Positions 7,802 to 15,252 of a stretch of 26,100 nucleotides of DNA are shown piece after piece; position 1 is the first letter of the stretch; every line of letters begins with the position of its first letter. Source of the DNA: a virus. The stretch is from the IMG/VR virus record IMGVR_UViG_3300042923_000409, positions 1 through 26,100 of that record; one strand, given 5' to 3'. A program made the translations under genes and the position numbers. The notes below the pieces were generated by a model. That model saw only the letters and a program-made list of their open reading frames with translations. It was not told where the DNA came from and ran no database searches.

Positions 7802-7986
7802 TGCTCTCCTCGTTCTCGGTTGATACGCGGCTTCTTCGTCATGTGCCAGCCACCGCAGTCGCACTCGTAGACGCGGCAGACGATCCGCTGGCGACGGCCC
7901 TTTCGCCACATGGCGTACATGTTCTGCTCGGCAGCAGCTTGGGTCCCGAACTTCCTCTTTTCGGGGTGGATGTGGCAGGCAGGCAT
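7798..7986 (-). CDS. Small zinc-ribbon-like protein, 62 aa
   Basis: This is a basic 62-aa protein with an N-terminal CHIHPEK and a C-terminal CRVYECDCGGWHMTKKP. The Cys/His arrangement and the CGGWH signature resemble small zinc proteins that recur in actinophages, of unknown function. The ATG at 7986 has the conserved CACCCAAGGAG element upstream. Its stop overlaps the start of the thioredoxin-like gene (GTGA). It is the first gene after the hairpin at 8011-8044. Confidence 0.72.
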   Translation of the reverse strand: MPACHIHPEKRKFGTQAAAEQNMYAMWRKGRRQRIVCRVYECDCGGWHMTKKPRINRERGEQ

Positions 7987-8010
7987 GGGTTTCTCCTTGG
8001 GTGGGATGCA

Positions 8011-8044
8011 ACAAGGGGGAGCACCCGAAGATGCTCCCCCTTGT
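8011..8044 (-). terminator. Strong hairpin terminator/attenuator after the SSB-like gene
   Basis: A perfect 13-bp stem (8011-8023 with 8032-8044) and an 8-nt loop begin seven bases beyond the SSB-like stop codon. The minus-strand transcript continues with UGUUGC, a poor U-tract, so termination may be partial; no clear promoter is seen between it and the gene at 7986. Confidence 0.75.
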
Positions 8045-8050
8045 CAGGAA

Positions 8051-9001
8051 TCAGAACGCGGAACGGCGCTTGCGCGGGGCCGCCTTGGCGGGAACTTCTC
8101 CCTCGTCGGTGTCGACGCTCACCTCGGAGGCAACACCCTCGATGTCGCCTTCATCCTCCGCATCGGTGCTCTCGTCCGATCCGTCAGCGTCCTCGGCTCC
8201 GTCATCGTCAGCCGGATCTTCGTCGGAATCTCCAGGCTCAGAGTCCTCGTCGGCCTCGTCCCCGGCGTCAGAGTCAGACTCCACGTCTTCGTCGTCAGCG
8301 TCAGCCTCATCGGAATCATCAACGAACGAACTGTCATCCGATTCTTCGCCTTCCTCGGCATCTTCGTACTCGACCTCGGTGTCCTCGAAGTCGTCCTCGC
8401 TGGCCCCCTCTTCGGCCGGAGCCTCTTCGACCGCCGACGACTTGGGTGCCATCAGGTAGTCGTTGATCCGAAGGGTGTCCACGGTGACCAGCTCTTCCTT
8501 GCCGGTCTCCGAGTCCTTCTCCTTGCGCTTGTAGGAGTCCTTCTTGGTGTTGACGATGACCTTGACGCCACCCTTGATCTTGACGGTGCCGACCGACTCC
8601 AGCTTCTTGCCGTCGGCCGAGGTCACGGCGTTGCCGCTCCAGAACTTGCGGCGGACCTCCATGTCCTCCCCGGACAGCGCGTCGAGGAAGCGGTTGATCT
8701 GGCCGACCTGGAGACCGTAGTGCTCGTAGTTCTTGTCGTCCGGGATCACCAGGAAGTCCGACATGAGGTAGCCGTTGTACTCGTGGCGCTTCTTCTTGTC
8801 GTTCTTCGGCGCGTCGATCTTGGTGTAGACCGTCAGCATCGCCTTCTTGCTTTCCTTCGACTCCCCCACCTTGATGGAGATGACGCTGGCGGGGTACAGG
8901 CCCGCCGGAGGAACCGGGCCGTCGTACGTCGAGAACCCTTCGACGGCATCGACCTTCGCCGCATCGACGCCGACGTTGCCATTGAGCTTGAGCTTGGGCA
9001 C
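8051..9001 (-). CDS. Putative single-stranded DNA-binding protein with long acidic tail
   Basis: Residues 1 to ~185 form a folded part with DGPVPPAGLYPASVISI, repeated beta-strand-like segments and a basic KKKR/YKRKEK patch. From ~190 to 305 the chain is almost only Asp, Glu and Ser, then ends in a basic APRKRRSAF. An OB-like body with an acidic tail adjacent to a Sak4-type ATPase is the usual setting of phage SSB proteins, although the basic end replaces the DDDIPF-type tip. I base the call on layout and context, not a clear motif. The GTG at 9001 has AGGAG upstream; the gap to the ATPase gene is 39 bp. The terminator follows its stop. Confidence 0.6.
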   Translation of the reverse strand: MPKLKLNGNVGVDAAKVDAVEGFSTYDGPVPPAGLYPASVISIKVGESKESKKAMLTVYTKIDAPKNDKKKRHEYNGYLMSDFLVIPDDKNYEHYGLQVGQINRFLDALSGEDMEVRRKFWSGNAVTSADGKKLESVGTVKIKGGVKVIVNTKKDSYKRKEKDSETGKEELVTVDTLRINDYLMAPKSSAVEEAPAEEGASEDDFEDTEVEYEDAEEGEESDDSSFVDDSDEADADDEDVESDSDAGDEADEDSEPGDSDEDPADDDGAEDADGSDESTDAEDEGDIEGVASEVSVDTDEGEVPAKAAPRKRRSAF

Positions 9002-9040
9002 TGATTTATCTCCTGTGTTAGAGCGGGTGGATGGTCGAGC

Positions 9041-9904
9041 TTAGGCGGTTGCGGCAGCCTTGGCAGGTGCAACCTTCTTGGCCGGGGCCTTCTTCGGCTC
9101 CGGGGTCGGCTCCTCGATGGTCGCCGAGTCCAGGATCATCTTGGTCAGGTCCTTGAGCGGGGCCGTCTTGCTGGCGTCGCCGACGGTGGTGAACTTGCCG
9201 AGAGCGTCGAAGCGGTCCTTGGCCCGGACGTGCTCGCTGGCCTGCCACTGAATGCGACGGCGCTGGACGGTCTTGGTCCCGCTGTCGGTCTTGACGGCGA
9301 CGTTGGCCAGGTGCAGGTAGCCGTAGCAGTGCATCTTGGAGGCCATCCACATGGCCATCTGATTGCCCTTGCCCTGGAACATCGGCATCCGGAACTCGTT
9401 GCCCTCTTCGTCCTCGGTCATCATGGCCTGCGCGGTCCACAGGACGTTGACGGGGAGGTCGTTGAGCTTGCGGACGTACGTGCGGAACATCTCGTGCATC
9501 TCGCCGTACTCCTGGAGCTCCACCTTGAAGGGGTTGAGCGACTTCGCGATCCCCTCCTCGACGCGGCGGTCCACCAGGTGCCGGAGCATGATGCTCTGGA
9601 GTTCGGTGGCCGTGTCGACGGAGACCCAGCGGTAGGGGAACTTCGGGTCCTCGACGTTCTCCTCCAGCCAGTCGACGGCCTTGGTGAAGGACTCGACCGT
9701 CTTGGTGGGCCACACGGCGCCGCCGTGGCGCTTGGCTCCCTGGCGCGCCGCTGCGATGGTTCCGTCCTCGGTGGCGAGCACCAGGGTCTTGTCGGAACCG
9801 GCGACGATGGTCTTGCCCATGCCCGAGTCGGCGTAGATCATCATGTTGATCGACTCGGTGTAATCCTCGAAACCGATGATGTCATCGGGGAGATCGACTG
9901 ACAC
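9041..9904 (-). CDS. Sak4-like RecA-fold ATPase (recombination mediator)
   Basis: This 287-aa protein has a Walker A ADSGMGKT at 25-32 and a Walker B-like WVSVDT at 93-98, in the short RecA-core form typical of phage Sak4/AAA_24 nucleotide-binding proteins. The C-terminal ~30 residues are a Lys/Ala/Pro-rich tail. Sak4 proteins anneal or pair single strands with help from the phage SSB, and here the SSB-like gene follows directly. The GTG at 9904 has AAGGAG at good spacing. It is the first gene behind the promoter at 9932-9959. Confidence 0.83.
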   Translation of the reverse strand: MSVDLPDDIIGFEDYTESINMMIYADSGMGKTIVAGSDKTLVLATEDGTIAAARQGAKRHGGAVWPTKTVESFTKAVDWLEENVEDPKFPYRWVSVDTATELQSIMLRHLVDRRVEEGIAKSLNPFKVELQEYGEMHEMFRTYVRKLNDLPVNVLWTAQAMMTEDEEGNEFRMPMFQGKGNQMAMWMASKMHCYGYLHLANVAVKTDSGTKTVQRRRIQWQASEHVRAKDRFDALGKFTTVGDASKTAPLKDLTKMILDSATIEEPTPEPKKAPAKKVAPAKAAATA

Positions 9905-9931
9905 TTGCGCTCCTTCTGATTGGCGTTTACG

Positions 9932-9959
9932 ACTCTAGCACAACAGCTTTGACTGTCAA
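9932..9959 (-). promoter_or_regulatory. Promoter with operator over the -35, before Sak4-like gene
   Basis: Minus-strand TTGACA (9954-9959), 16 bp, TAGAGT (9932-9937). The operator TTGACAGTCAA (9949-9959), extended to TTTGACAGTCAAAG, overlaps the -35 instead of lying in the spacer as in the other members. The expected leader is about 20 nt and contains AAGGAG. Confidence 0.58.
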
Positions 9960-9964
9960 AGCTA

Positions 9965-10192
9965 TCAGGCTACGACCTTCGCCTCCAGGATGAGGAACTC
10001 CCGCTTGGAGGCCGAGCCACCGACTTCCTTGCGCTCGTTGAGCAGCGAGGTCATGACCGCATTGATAGCACGGTTGGCCGACACGGCGCGGACGCGACGG
10101 TGCTTGGGGTAGCCACGATCCTCCGGCTCCTTGATCAGCTCAGCGGGGCCGTAGTAGGAGACCTGGTAGGTGTGAGCGTGGTTGAGTGGCAC
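9965..10192 (-). CDS. Hypothetical 75-aa protein
   Basis: This small protein starts at a GTG at 10192, next to the stop of the nuclease gene, with GAGGA five bases upstream. It contains HTYQVSYYGP, a basic stretch KHRRVRAVSANRAINAV and a hydrophobic end (REFLILEAKVV). The pattern of a short beta-sheet plus helix could be a small DNA- or protein-binding fold, but I do not recognise it. The Sak4 promoter lies just past its stop. Confidence 0.65.
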   Translation of the reverse strand: MPLNHAHTYQVSYYGPAELIKEPEDRGYPKHRRVRAVSANRAINAVMTSLLNERKEVGGSASKREFLILEAKVVA

Positions 10193-10193
10193 T

Positions 10194-11357
10194 TTAGTCC
10201 TCTTCCTCGATTGTGTGTGCTGCATAGGGGTTTTCGCGGTTGTAGACGAGGCTGATGTACTCCTCGGTGTCCCCGCCGTCTTCGTCGATCTGGCACAGCT
10301 CCCGGAAATCGCAGTCCCACTGGCAGTCCTTCGTGGGGTTCTTGATGATCGGAAGCTCACCGTAGCGGTACATGTCCATCACGGTGGCCTCGGCGCCGAT
10401 CCGCTCGATCTGCTTCTTGCGCTCGGCGGACGTGCGTTCCACCGTAGTCCGGAGGAAGCGCTTCGAGGGCTGCTTCTCGGAGGGATCTCCGAGCACGACC
10501 AGGCTGTTCTTTTCGGCCGTCTCCGCGAGCTTGGCCAGCGACATCTTGTTGATCTCGACCGAGAACTGCTCGAACTCCTCCGTCGACACGTCCGGCCGAT
10601 CCTGGAACTCCTCGTGGATCAACGCATTGACGTAGTGCTTCTTGACCGGCTTGTTGCAGTACTGGCCGAGGTCGTTCTGCGGCCGAGGGTCCGGTGGGGA
10701 CTTCATCAGGAAGTTGTAGACGATGCCCTTGAGGGACTCGCGCGGCCCGATGAGGCCCTGCTTCCGGAGGACGTGCGTCGCCACGGCCCAGTAGGACCCC
10801 GCCTGGTCGTCCAGCGGGAGATGCCCGATCTGGATGGACTTGGCAGTTTTGTGGTCCCACAGGTAGAGCTTGCCGTCCTTGTGGTTGCGCGCCACCAGGT
10901 CGAAGGTACCGGCGTAGTTGACCACCGGGGTCCGGGTCCCCGGTCGGGGTACCTTCACCTGGAAGGTCTGCTCCGGAGAGATGACCTCCCACTGCTCGTC
11001 GTGGCCGTACTCCCGAAGGTAGTTCGTGAGCATGGCCTCGCCGAGCTCCCCGGCCTCCATCCAGATGATGTCCGAGCCGTCCGGCGCGTCGCCGTTGAGC
11101 ATCTCGGTCTTGATGTGGGTGACCTGCTCGCCGACGAACTTGGCGAACGTCTCCCGTGGGTCCACCCCGCGTTCCTTGCCGGGGATGTACCAGTGCTCCA
11201 AGGCCAGGTGGATGCCGGTACCGAACCACAGCGCTCCGGACTTGCGACGCTTCGGGGTCAGGCCCTCGCGCCACCCCCACCACCACTGAGCGGGGCACCG
11301 CTTGAACGACTTCCGCTCCGAGGTCCGGAGCATGGGAAGTTCGAGATCGACGGTCAC
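10194..11357 (-). CDS. Cas4/AddB-type PD-(D/E)XK nuclease with Fe-S cysteines
   Basis: The 387-aa protein shows the RecB-nuclease layout: Cys21 (KRCPAQWWW), GTGIH with His50, YAGTFD with Asp153, LWDHKTAK with Asp168 and Lys170, and DDQAGSYW with Gln185 and Tyr189. At the C-terminus Cys345, Cys349 and Cys355 (CQWDCDFRELC) complete a probable 4Fe-4S site with Cys21. Such proteins are DNA exonucleases that make single-stranded ends for recombination, which fits the Sak4-like and SSB-like genes just downstream. No cas1/cas2 or CRISPR array is present, so a replication/recombination role is more likely than adaptation. The GTG at 11357 overlaps the preceding stop (GTGA) and has GGAAGG upstream. 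Confidence 0.88.
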   Translation of the reverse strand: MTVDLELPMLRTSERKSFKRCPAQWWWGWREGLTPKRRKSGALWFGTGIHLALEHWYIPGKERGVDPRETFAKFVGEQVTHIKTEMLNGDAPDGSDIIWMEAGELGEAMLTNYLREYGHDEQWEVISPEQTFQVKVPRPGTRTPVVNYAGTFDLVARNHKDGKLYLWDHKTAKSIQIGHLPLDDQAGSYWAVATHVLRKQGLIGPRESLKGIVYNFLMKSPPDPRPQNDLGQYCNKPVKKHYVNALIHEEFQDRPDVSTEEFEQFSVEINKMSLAKLAETAEKNSLVVLGDPSEKQPSKRFLRTTVERTSAERKKQIERIGAEATVMDMYRYGELPIIKNPTKDCQWDCDFRELCQIDEDGGDTEEYISLVYNRENPYAAHTIEEED

Positions 11358-11659
11358 GCATCCACCTTCCGCTGTTTGAGGCCAGCGCACGTCCGGCACC
11401 GGCGGGATTTGAACGTCCCGTCGCGCCAGTACTCGATGGCCGTGTTCGCTTCATTGAACTCGTGGCCGTTGATGCACTTGTTCCGAGCGCCGTTGTTGTG
11501 GGTCTCCGGGTGCGGGACGTACATCTCGGTCTTGATCGGCACGTCCGGCTTGAGCTGGCCGGTGCGCCACACCCGGCTGTAGTGGCCGGTGCAGAGTCCC
11601 TTGGCCAGAACCGGCCTGTCGCAGATGGCGACCGAGCAGATCGGCCGCGCCTCCGTCAC
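11354..11659 (-). CDS. Small zinc-finger protein (HNH-like Cys pattern)
   Basis: This 101-aa protein has two Cys clusters. The first, CSVAICDRPVLAKGLCTGHY, matches a common phage zinc knuckle (C-x4-C, then C-x2-H). The second, KCINGHEF...RRCRTC, is the C-x2-GH...C-x2-C pattern often seen beside phage HNH domains. A catalytic HNH His-Asn-His triad is not evident, so I call it zinc-binding, not a nuclease. The GTG at 11659 overlaps the previous stop (GTGA), with GGAGAAG upstream. Confidence 0.72.
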   Translation of the reverse strand: MTEARPICSVAICDRPVLAKGLCTGHYSRVWRTGQLKPDVPIKTEMYVPHPETHNNGARNKCINGHEFNEANTAIEYWRDGTFKSRRCRTCAGLKQRKVDA

Positions 11660-11916
11660 TGCTTCTCCAGCGGGGTCAGGAGCTTGCGGAACGAGGCCGC
11701 CTGCTCGTCGGTCAGCGGCGTCAGCCGGATGACATCGACGGTGCGCGTAATCGTCTGCACGATCGCGTGGGGGTCGAACGTCCGGATCTTGGCCCGGTTG
11801 CGGAAGCCCTCGACACCGACCTCCAGGACCGTCCAGACGAACGGCTGCTTGTCGAGCTGGACCTTCTGCTCCACGCGGAACTCGGGGGCCTGCTCTGCTT
11901 CACTCTTTCTCTTCAC
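11656..11916 (-). CDS. Hypothetical 86-aa protein
   Basis: A short basic/acidic protein with a beta-rich centre (VEQKVQLDKQPFVWTVLEVG) and a C-terminal helical part (LTDEQAASFRKLLTP). I selected the GTG at 11916 because GAGGA stands five bases before it; an ATG at 11928 would add four residues with a weaker site. Either start overlaps the end of the upstream gene. The family is not recognised. Confidence 0.68.
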   Translation of the reverse strand: MKRKSEAEQAPEFRVEQKVQLDKQPFVWTVLEVGVEGFRNRAKIRTFDPHAIVQTITRTVDVIRLTPLTDEQAASFRKLLTPLEKQ

Positions 11917-12244
11917 TCGCGTCCTCATCTTCTTGGTAGTCGGCAGCGTGAAAGACCGTGCCGGTTTCGATTACGAAACGATTGTTGACCCGGAGCAGCG
12001 AGGCCCGGATGTCGCTCTGCGCCGGGGTGCCGTCGGCCTTCGACCTGGGGAAGATCCAGGTGGTCTGCCCGTCGAGCGGGTCGACGGTGCCGCTGTTGTC
12101 TTCCCCCGGCGGGTAGACGAGAGTCCCGATGATCGACCGATGAAGGCCGCCGGTCCCGTTCTCGTAGACCAGCGCCACGTCGGCGCCGATGTCGAACTTG
12201 TTTGCTTTCAACGTTTCGCGCATGAAATCGGGGATGAAGCTCAC
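11900..12244 (-). CDS. Hypothetical 114-aa protein behind the structured leader
   Basis: The GTG at 12244 is preceded by CAACCAAGGAG, a one-base variant of the recurring start element. The N-terminal part (FIPDFMRETLKANKFDIGADVALVYENG) and the later WIFPRSKADG look like a small beta-barrel fold; the end is acidic (EDEDASEEKE). Not recognised. It is the first gene of a unit (12244 down to the nuclease and possibly further) that starts at the promoter 12378-12407 and carries the structured leader 12274-12366. Confidence 0.7.
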   Translation of the reverse strand: MSFIPDFMRETLKANKFDIGADVALVYENGTGGLHRSIIGTLVYPPGEDNSGTVDPLDGQTTWIFPRSKADGTPAQSDIRASLLRVNNRFVIETGTVFHAADYQEDEDASEEKE

Positions 12245-12273
12245 TGTTCTCCTTGGTTGCTTGGCAGCACGTG

Positions 12274-12366
12274 GCGGAGGGGCCTCATCCGTAAATCCGA
12301 GCCGTTGACCGAGTGGGCTATACCCTCTCGCACATACCCGAGACCAGGGGTCATCGGCCCCTCCGC
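12274..12366 (-). ncRNA. Structured RNA element/leader at the predicted 5' end of a transcript
   Basis: A perfect 11-bp inverted repeat (12274-12284 with 12356-12366) closes a 71-nt interior. On the minus strand the interior can form further helices: GACC-CCT-GGTC, UCUCG with CGAGA around an 8-nt loop, and GGG-UAUAG-CCC. The predicted transcript start from promoter 12378-12407 lies near 12371, so the RNA would begin right at the closing stem. No open frame fills this stretch. It is not a tRNA: there is no GTTCRA loop, no 7-bp acceptor with U8 and no 7-nt anticodon loop. It could be a cis-acting leader, a stabilising 5' structure or a processed small RNA. Folding is by eye only. Confidence 0.6.
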
Positions 12367-12377
12367 TAAGAACTCAA

Positions 12378-12407
12378 ACTATAGGCTTTGATCGACAAAG
12401 CTGTCAA
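12378..12407 (-). promoter_or_regulatory. Promoter with internal operator, before structured leader
   Basis: Minus-strand TTGACA (12402-12407), 18 bp, TATAGT (12378-12383): the strongest consensus match in the window. The operator TTGTCGATCAA (12388-12398) lies in the spacer. The -35 overlaps the stop codon of the SNF2 gene. Confidence 0.82.
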
Positions 12408-14452
12408 GCTGCTCTCTTGATGGGTGTTAGCAGCTTCTTTGCGAACCCCACGCCACGCTCCCCGTCCAGCAGGAGCTTGGTCGTGCGCTCCCTGGAACCG
12501 GTTGTGAGCGCGATGGCTTCCTCCACCGTGCCGAGAGCACGGAGGTAGTGGATCGTCACCTGGTGGAGCCGTGAGGCCCGGTGAATCCGGTCCTCCACCT
12601 GCTCCTGGTCGTCCGGAATCCACGTCTCGTCGAGGAACACGAGATCGTCGGCCGCGTCGAGGGTCAGCGAGACCCCACCCGCCTGGGTGTTCAGCAGGAA
12701 GACGCGGGGTCCGCCGTCCTGCTGCCAGCGCTCCTTGGCGGCCGCGCGGTCCTTGTCCCGGACCTTGCCGGTGATCTTGAGGGTCTCGATCCCCTTCTTG
12801 TTCAGCTCGGTCTCGTAGAGGTCCAGGATCGACGTGAACTGGCTGGCCACGACCACCTTGCGGACCTCATCCTCCTCGTCCGGCTCCATCGAGCTGTGCT
12901 TGTTGATCCCGAGGTCGTCGAGGAACTCGACCAGCCAGTCGTACTTGGCGCTCGGGAGCTTGGGGATGAACTGATAGTCGATGTCGCCGTCTTTGTTCGG
13001 CTTCTCGATGAGGTCCCCGTAGCAGGTGGCGAACTGCTTGAGCCGGGTCAGCTCGGCGAGCACGCCGTTCGCGACGAGGATGCCGGACTCCAGGAGTGTC
13101 TCGGCCTGGAGCTGGATGTCGTCGTAGGCCTTCTTCTGTTTCGGCGACATCTCGATCCAGTGGCCGACCGGCGAGTTCTCGTCCACGTGACCGAACTCGT
13201 CCGGCAGCGGGGTCCCGGCGTACAGCTTGGGTGGGAGCTGCTTGAGAACCTCGGCCTTGGTGCGCCGCAACATCATCGGCTTGATGTCCTCGTAGAACAG
13301 CTTGGACTTGTCCTCATCGAGCGACTCGATCTCGACCTTGGACTTCTCCCCGAGCGTGATGAACCAGCGCTTCACCCAGTCCCAGTAGGACGAGTACTCC
13401 TCCGGGTACAGCCAGTTCAGCGTCCCCCACAGGTTCTCCGGCTTGCCCCGCATCGGGGTGCCGGACAGCGCGAGCTTGATGCCATCCCGCTGGAGTTTGA
13501 GGTGGTGCATCCCGGCGCGGACGAGCGTCATCCCCTGCGGGGTGCCGGTGTGGGTGATCAGGCAGCGGTGGCTCTCGTCCACCACGATCCCGGCCCACTC
13601 CAGGGAGAACAGCTCGGGGTACTGGAAGTCCCACCAGCCGTCGACCGGGAACCACTTCTTCACCGGGAACTCGCCGCGCTGGCTGTTCGGGCCGTTCTTG
13701 GGGTACCGCAGCTCCTTCGACGGCTTCACCCACGACGCGCGGCACATCTCCAGGTTGACCATGAACCACCGGCGCTTGGTCGTCCTCGGCCGCGACAGGG
13801 CCTCGGCGAGGATCTCGTGGCGCCGCTTGCCGGTCCCCTCGACGACGATGATCTCGTCCTGCGGGAGCCAGGTCTTCATCTCGTGCGGCCAGGTGATGGT
13901 GCGCGCGGCCGTCGGCGAGGCACACAGGATGTCCCCCTCCACTCCGGCCTCGACCATGCACCCGATCGTCTGGAGCGTCTTGCCTAGACCGGGCTGGTCG
14001 GCCAGCAGTGCTCGGCGGGTGGTGGCGCAGAACGCCACGCCAGCGCGCTGGTACGCGTGCATGACGCGAGCGATGCGCGGCGCCTCCAGCCGGAACGCGG
14101 CCGACAGCTCGGCGTCGCTGTCCGCTGACGAGAAGTTGTCGATGGAGTTGAGCCGTTCGATCTCGTCCCAGGCCCAGTCGTCGAGCGCCTCGCCGACCTC
14201 CAGGGTGTCGCCGAACTCTTCCCGCAGGCTGCGGCAGTTCGTCAACGACAGGACGAGCTGGCCCCCGCCGTTGTTGATCTTCTTCCCGCCGAGGGCCTTG
14301 AGCCGGACGCCGTAGCCCTCCTGGTAGTTCTTGGTCGAGGACCACCAGACATCGATGTGCTCGCCATCGAGGTCGCACCAGACTTTCCCGGCGCGCAGCG
14401 CCAGTGCTCGTGCTTCCTCGGCCGGACTGTCGTATTCGATCGTGATCCCCAC
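12404..14452 (-). CDS. SNF2-family DNA helicase/translocase
   Basis: All core helicase motifs of the SNF2 family are visible in the 682-aa protein: motif I DQPGLGKT at ~152-159, motif II DESH at 292-295, motif III ALSGTP at ~328-333, motif V with NTQAGGVSLTLDAAD and motif VI QVEDRIHRASR near the C-terminus. The first ~125 residues are a phage-type N-terminal domain. Such proteins are ATP-driven double-strand translocases that remodel or displace bound proteins; phage versions are thought to help replication or recombination. The GTG at 14452 follows GAGGAG after a short gap from the upstream gene. The next promoter overlaps its stop codon. Confidence 0.92.
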   Translation of the reverse strand: MGITIEYDSPAEEARALALRAGKVWCDLDGEHIDVWWSSTKNYQEGYGVRLKALGGKKINNGGGQLVLSLTNCRSLREEFGDTLEVGEALDDWAWDEIERLNSIDNFSSADSDAELSAAFRLEAPRIARVMHAYQRAGVAFCATTRRALLADQPGLGKTLQTIGCMVEAGVEGDILCASPTAARTITWPHEMKTWLPQDEIIVVEGTGKRRHEILAEALSRPRTTKRRWFMVNLEMCRASWVKPSKELRYPKNGPNSQRGEFPVKKWFPVDGWWDFQYPELFSLEWAGIVVDESHRCLITHTGTPQGMTLVRAGMHHLKLQRDGIKLALSGTPMRGKPENLWGTLNWLYPEEYSSYWDWVKRWFITLGEKSKVEIESLDEDKSKLFYEDIKPMMLRRTKAEVLKQLPPKLYAGTPLPDEFGHVDENSPVGHWIEMSPKQKKAYDDIQLQAETLLESGILVANGVLAELTRLKQFATCYGDLIEKPNKDGDIDYQFIPKLPSAKYDWLVEFLDDLGINKHSSMEPDEEDEVRKVVVASQFTSILDLYETELNKKGIETLKITGKVRDKDRAAAKERWQQDGGPRVFLLNTQAGGVSLTLDAADDLVFLDETWIPDDQEQVEDRIHRASRLHQVTIHYLRALGTVEEAIALTTGSRERTTKLLLDGERGVGFAKKLLTPIKRAA

Positions 14453-14456
14453 CGGG

Positions 14457-14735
14457 TCAGAACTCCTCTGCGAAATTGAATGTCAGCCGCTTGATCCACC
14501 AGTGCGCTCGCTGCTTGCCGGTCAGTTCCCGGAGAGCGGCGAACGCCACGTCAGCCACCTCGCTCTTGCGCTTGGTGTTGCCGAAGCAAGGGGCACGGAG
14601 CTTGCCGTACCCCTTGACCTCGACCAGGTAGAGGGGGAAGCCATCGCGGTCCTTGATGACTTCCACCTCCACGAACACGCCTGTTTTCTTGGGTGCTTTG
14701 CGCTCGCGCCAGCGACCCGGTTCGAGCACGGTCAT
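14457..14735 (-). CDS. Hypothetical 92-aa protein
   Basis: The ATG at 14735 overlaps the stop of the small upstream gene (ATGA). The sequence is basic at the N-terminus (GRWRERKAPKKTG) followed by beta strands (VFVEVEVIKD, LYLVEVKGYG) and a helix-rich end (VADVAFAALRELTG, then WWIKRLTFNF). A small alpha/beta nucleic-acid-binding fold is plausible. It directly precedes the SNF2 helicase and may work with it. Not recognised. Confidence 0.68.
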   Translation of the reverse strand: MTVLEPGRWRERKAPKKTGVFVEVEVIKDRDGFPLYLVEVKGYGKLRAPCFGNTKRKSEVADVAFAALRELTGKQRAHWWIKRLTFNFAEEF

Positions 14736-14893
14736 TCTGCTGCGGACACTCCGGCGATCGACTCGGCGGCCTCGGAGTGGACGATCACGCCGTGGTCGGC
14801 GTAGCGATCCCCGGCCTCCTCGGCGGAGTCCACATCCTCCACGAGGTAGCTGATCCGGTTGGTCTTGTCGACATCGACGATGAAGTTGGGCAC
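14732..14893 (-). CDS. Hypothetical 53-aa protein
   Basis: A tiny acidic protein beginning MPNFIVDVDKTNRISYLVED, followed by alternating helix/strand segments. The GTG at 14893 is preceded by a purine-rich AGAGAAGAGAA. Its stop overlaps the next start (ATGA), and the upstream gene ends 14 bp before it, so it fits the operon well. Function unknown. Confidence 0.6.
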   Translation of the reverse strand: MPNFIVDVDKTNRISYLVEDVDSAEEAGDRYADHGVIVHSEAAESIAGVSAAE

Positions 14894-14907
14894 TGAGTTC
14901 TCTTCTC

Positions 14908-15252
14908 TTACGTTGTGCGGAGCGACTTGATCCAGTCGTCCACGTCCAGCGGGGCAAAGTGGAAAGCACTCCCAATCCGGTAGGCGGGGAGCTTGCCTGC
15001 ATTGACGGACTCGCGGATAAGAGATCCCTTGACCTCTACTCCGAGAACCTCTTTCAGATACTTTACGCACCCAGCCACCGTTTTGATCGTAGGCTGACTA
15101 TAGGGGCTTGAGGAGCCGAGCACCTCGTCAACCCATGCCTCGGCAGCCTTCCTCGACTCATGGTTGCAGGATGCTGAGACACCCTTGGACGAGGTGATCG
15201 TGACCACCCAGGGGTGACTCCCTTTGCGGGTGTGGGCAAGCTCTACTCTCAC
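14908..15252 (-). CDS. Excisionase-like HTH protein, 114 aa
   Basis: The C-terminal half (SLIRESVNAGKLPAYRIG followed by HFAPLDVDDWIKSL) fits the excisionase/MerR-type winged HTH. The N-terminal half (KGSHPWVVTITSSKGV, then SRKAAEAWVDEVL) looks like a separate small beta-alpha domain. The GTG at 15252 overlaps the RtcB stop (GTGA) and has GGGAGAGAA upstream. There is no integrase nearby, so a true excisionase role is not supported; transcription control or DNA architecture is more likely. Confidence 0.72.
   Translation of the reverse strand: MRVELAHTRKGSHPWVVTITSSKGVSASCNHESRKAAEAWVDEVLGSSSPYSQPTIKTVAGCVKYLKEVLGVEVKGSLIRESVNAGKLPAYRIGSAFHFAPLDVDDWIKSLRTT

Noticed and set aside
10194-11357. 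CRISPR adaptation gene (cas4)
   Set aside because: The Fe-S nuclease resembles Cas4, but no cas1, cas2 or repeat-spacer array is in the window. It is a phage recombination-type nuclease by context.
11354-11659. HNH endonuclease
   Set aside because: The zinc knuckles resemble those around HNH domains, but a catalytic His-Asn-His arrangement is not visible.
12274-12366. tRNA gene in the inverted-repeat element
   Set aside because: The closing stem looks acceptor-like, but both strands lack U8, a T-loop GTTCRA and a 7-nt anticodon loop.
14908-15252. True excisionase (xis) gene
   Set aside because: The HTH is excisionase-like, but no integrase or attachment site is visible in the window, so the role is not supported.
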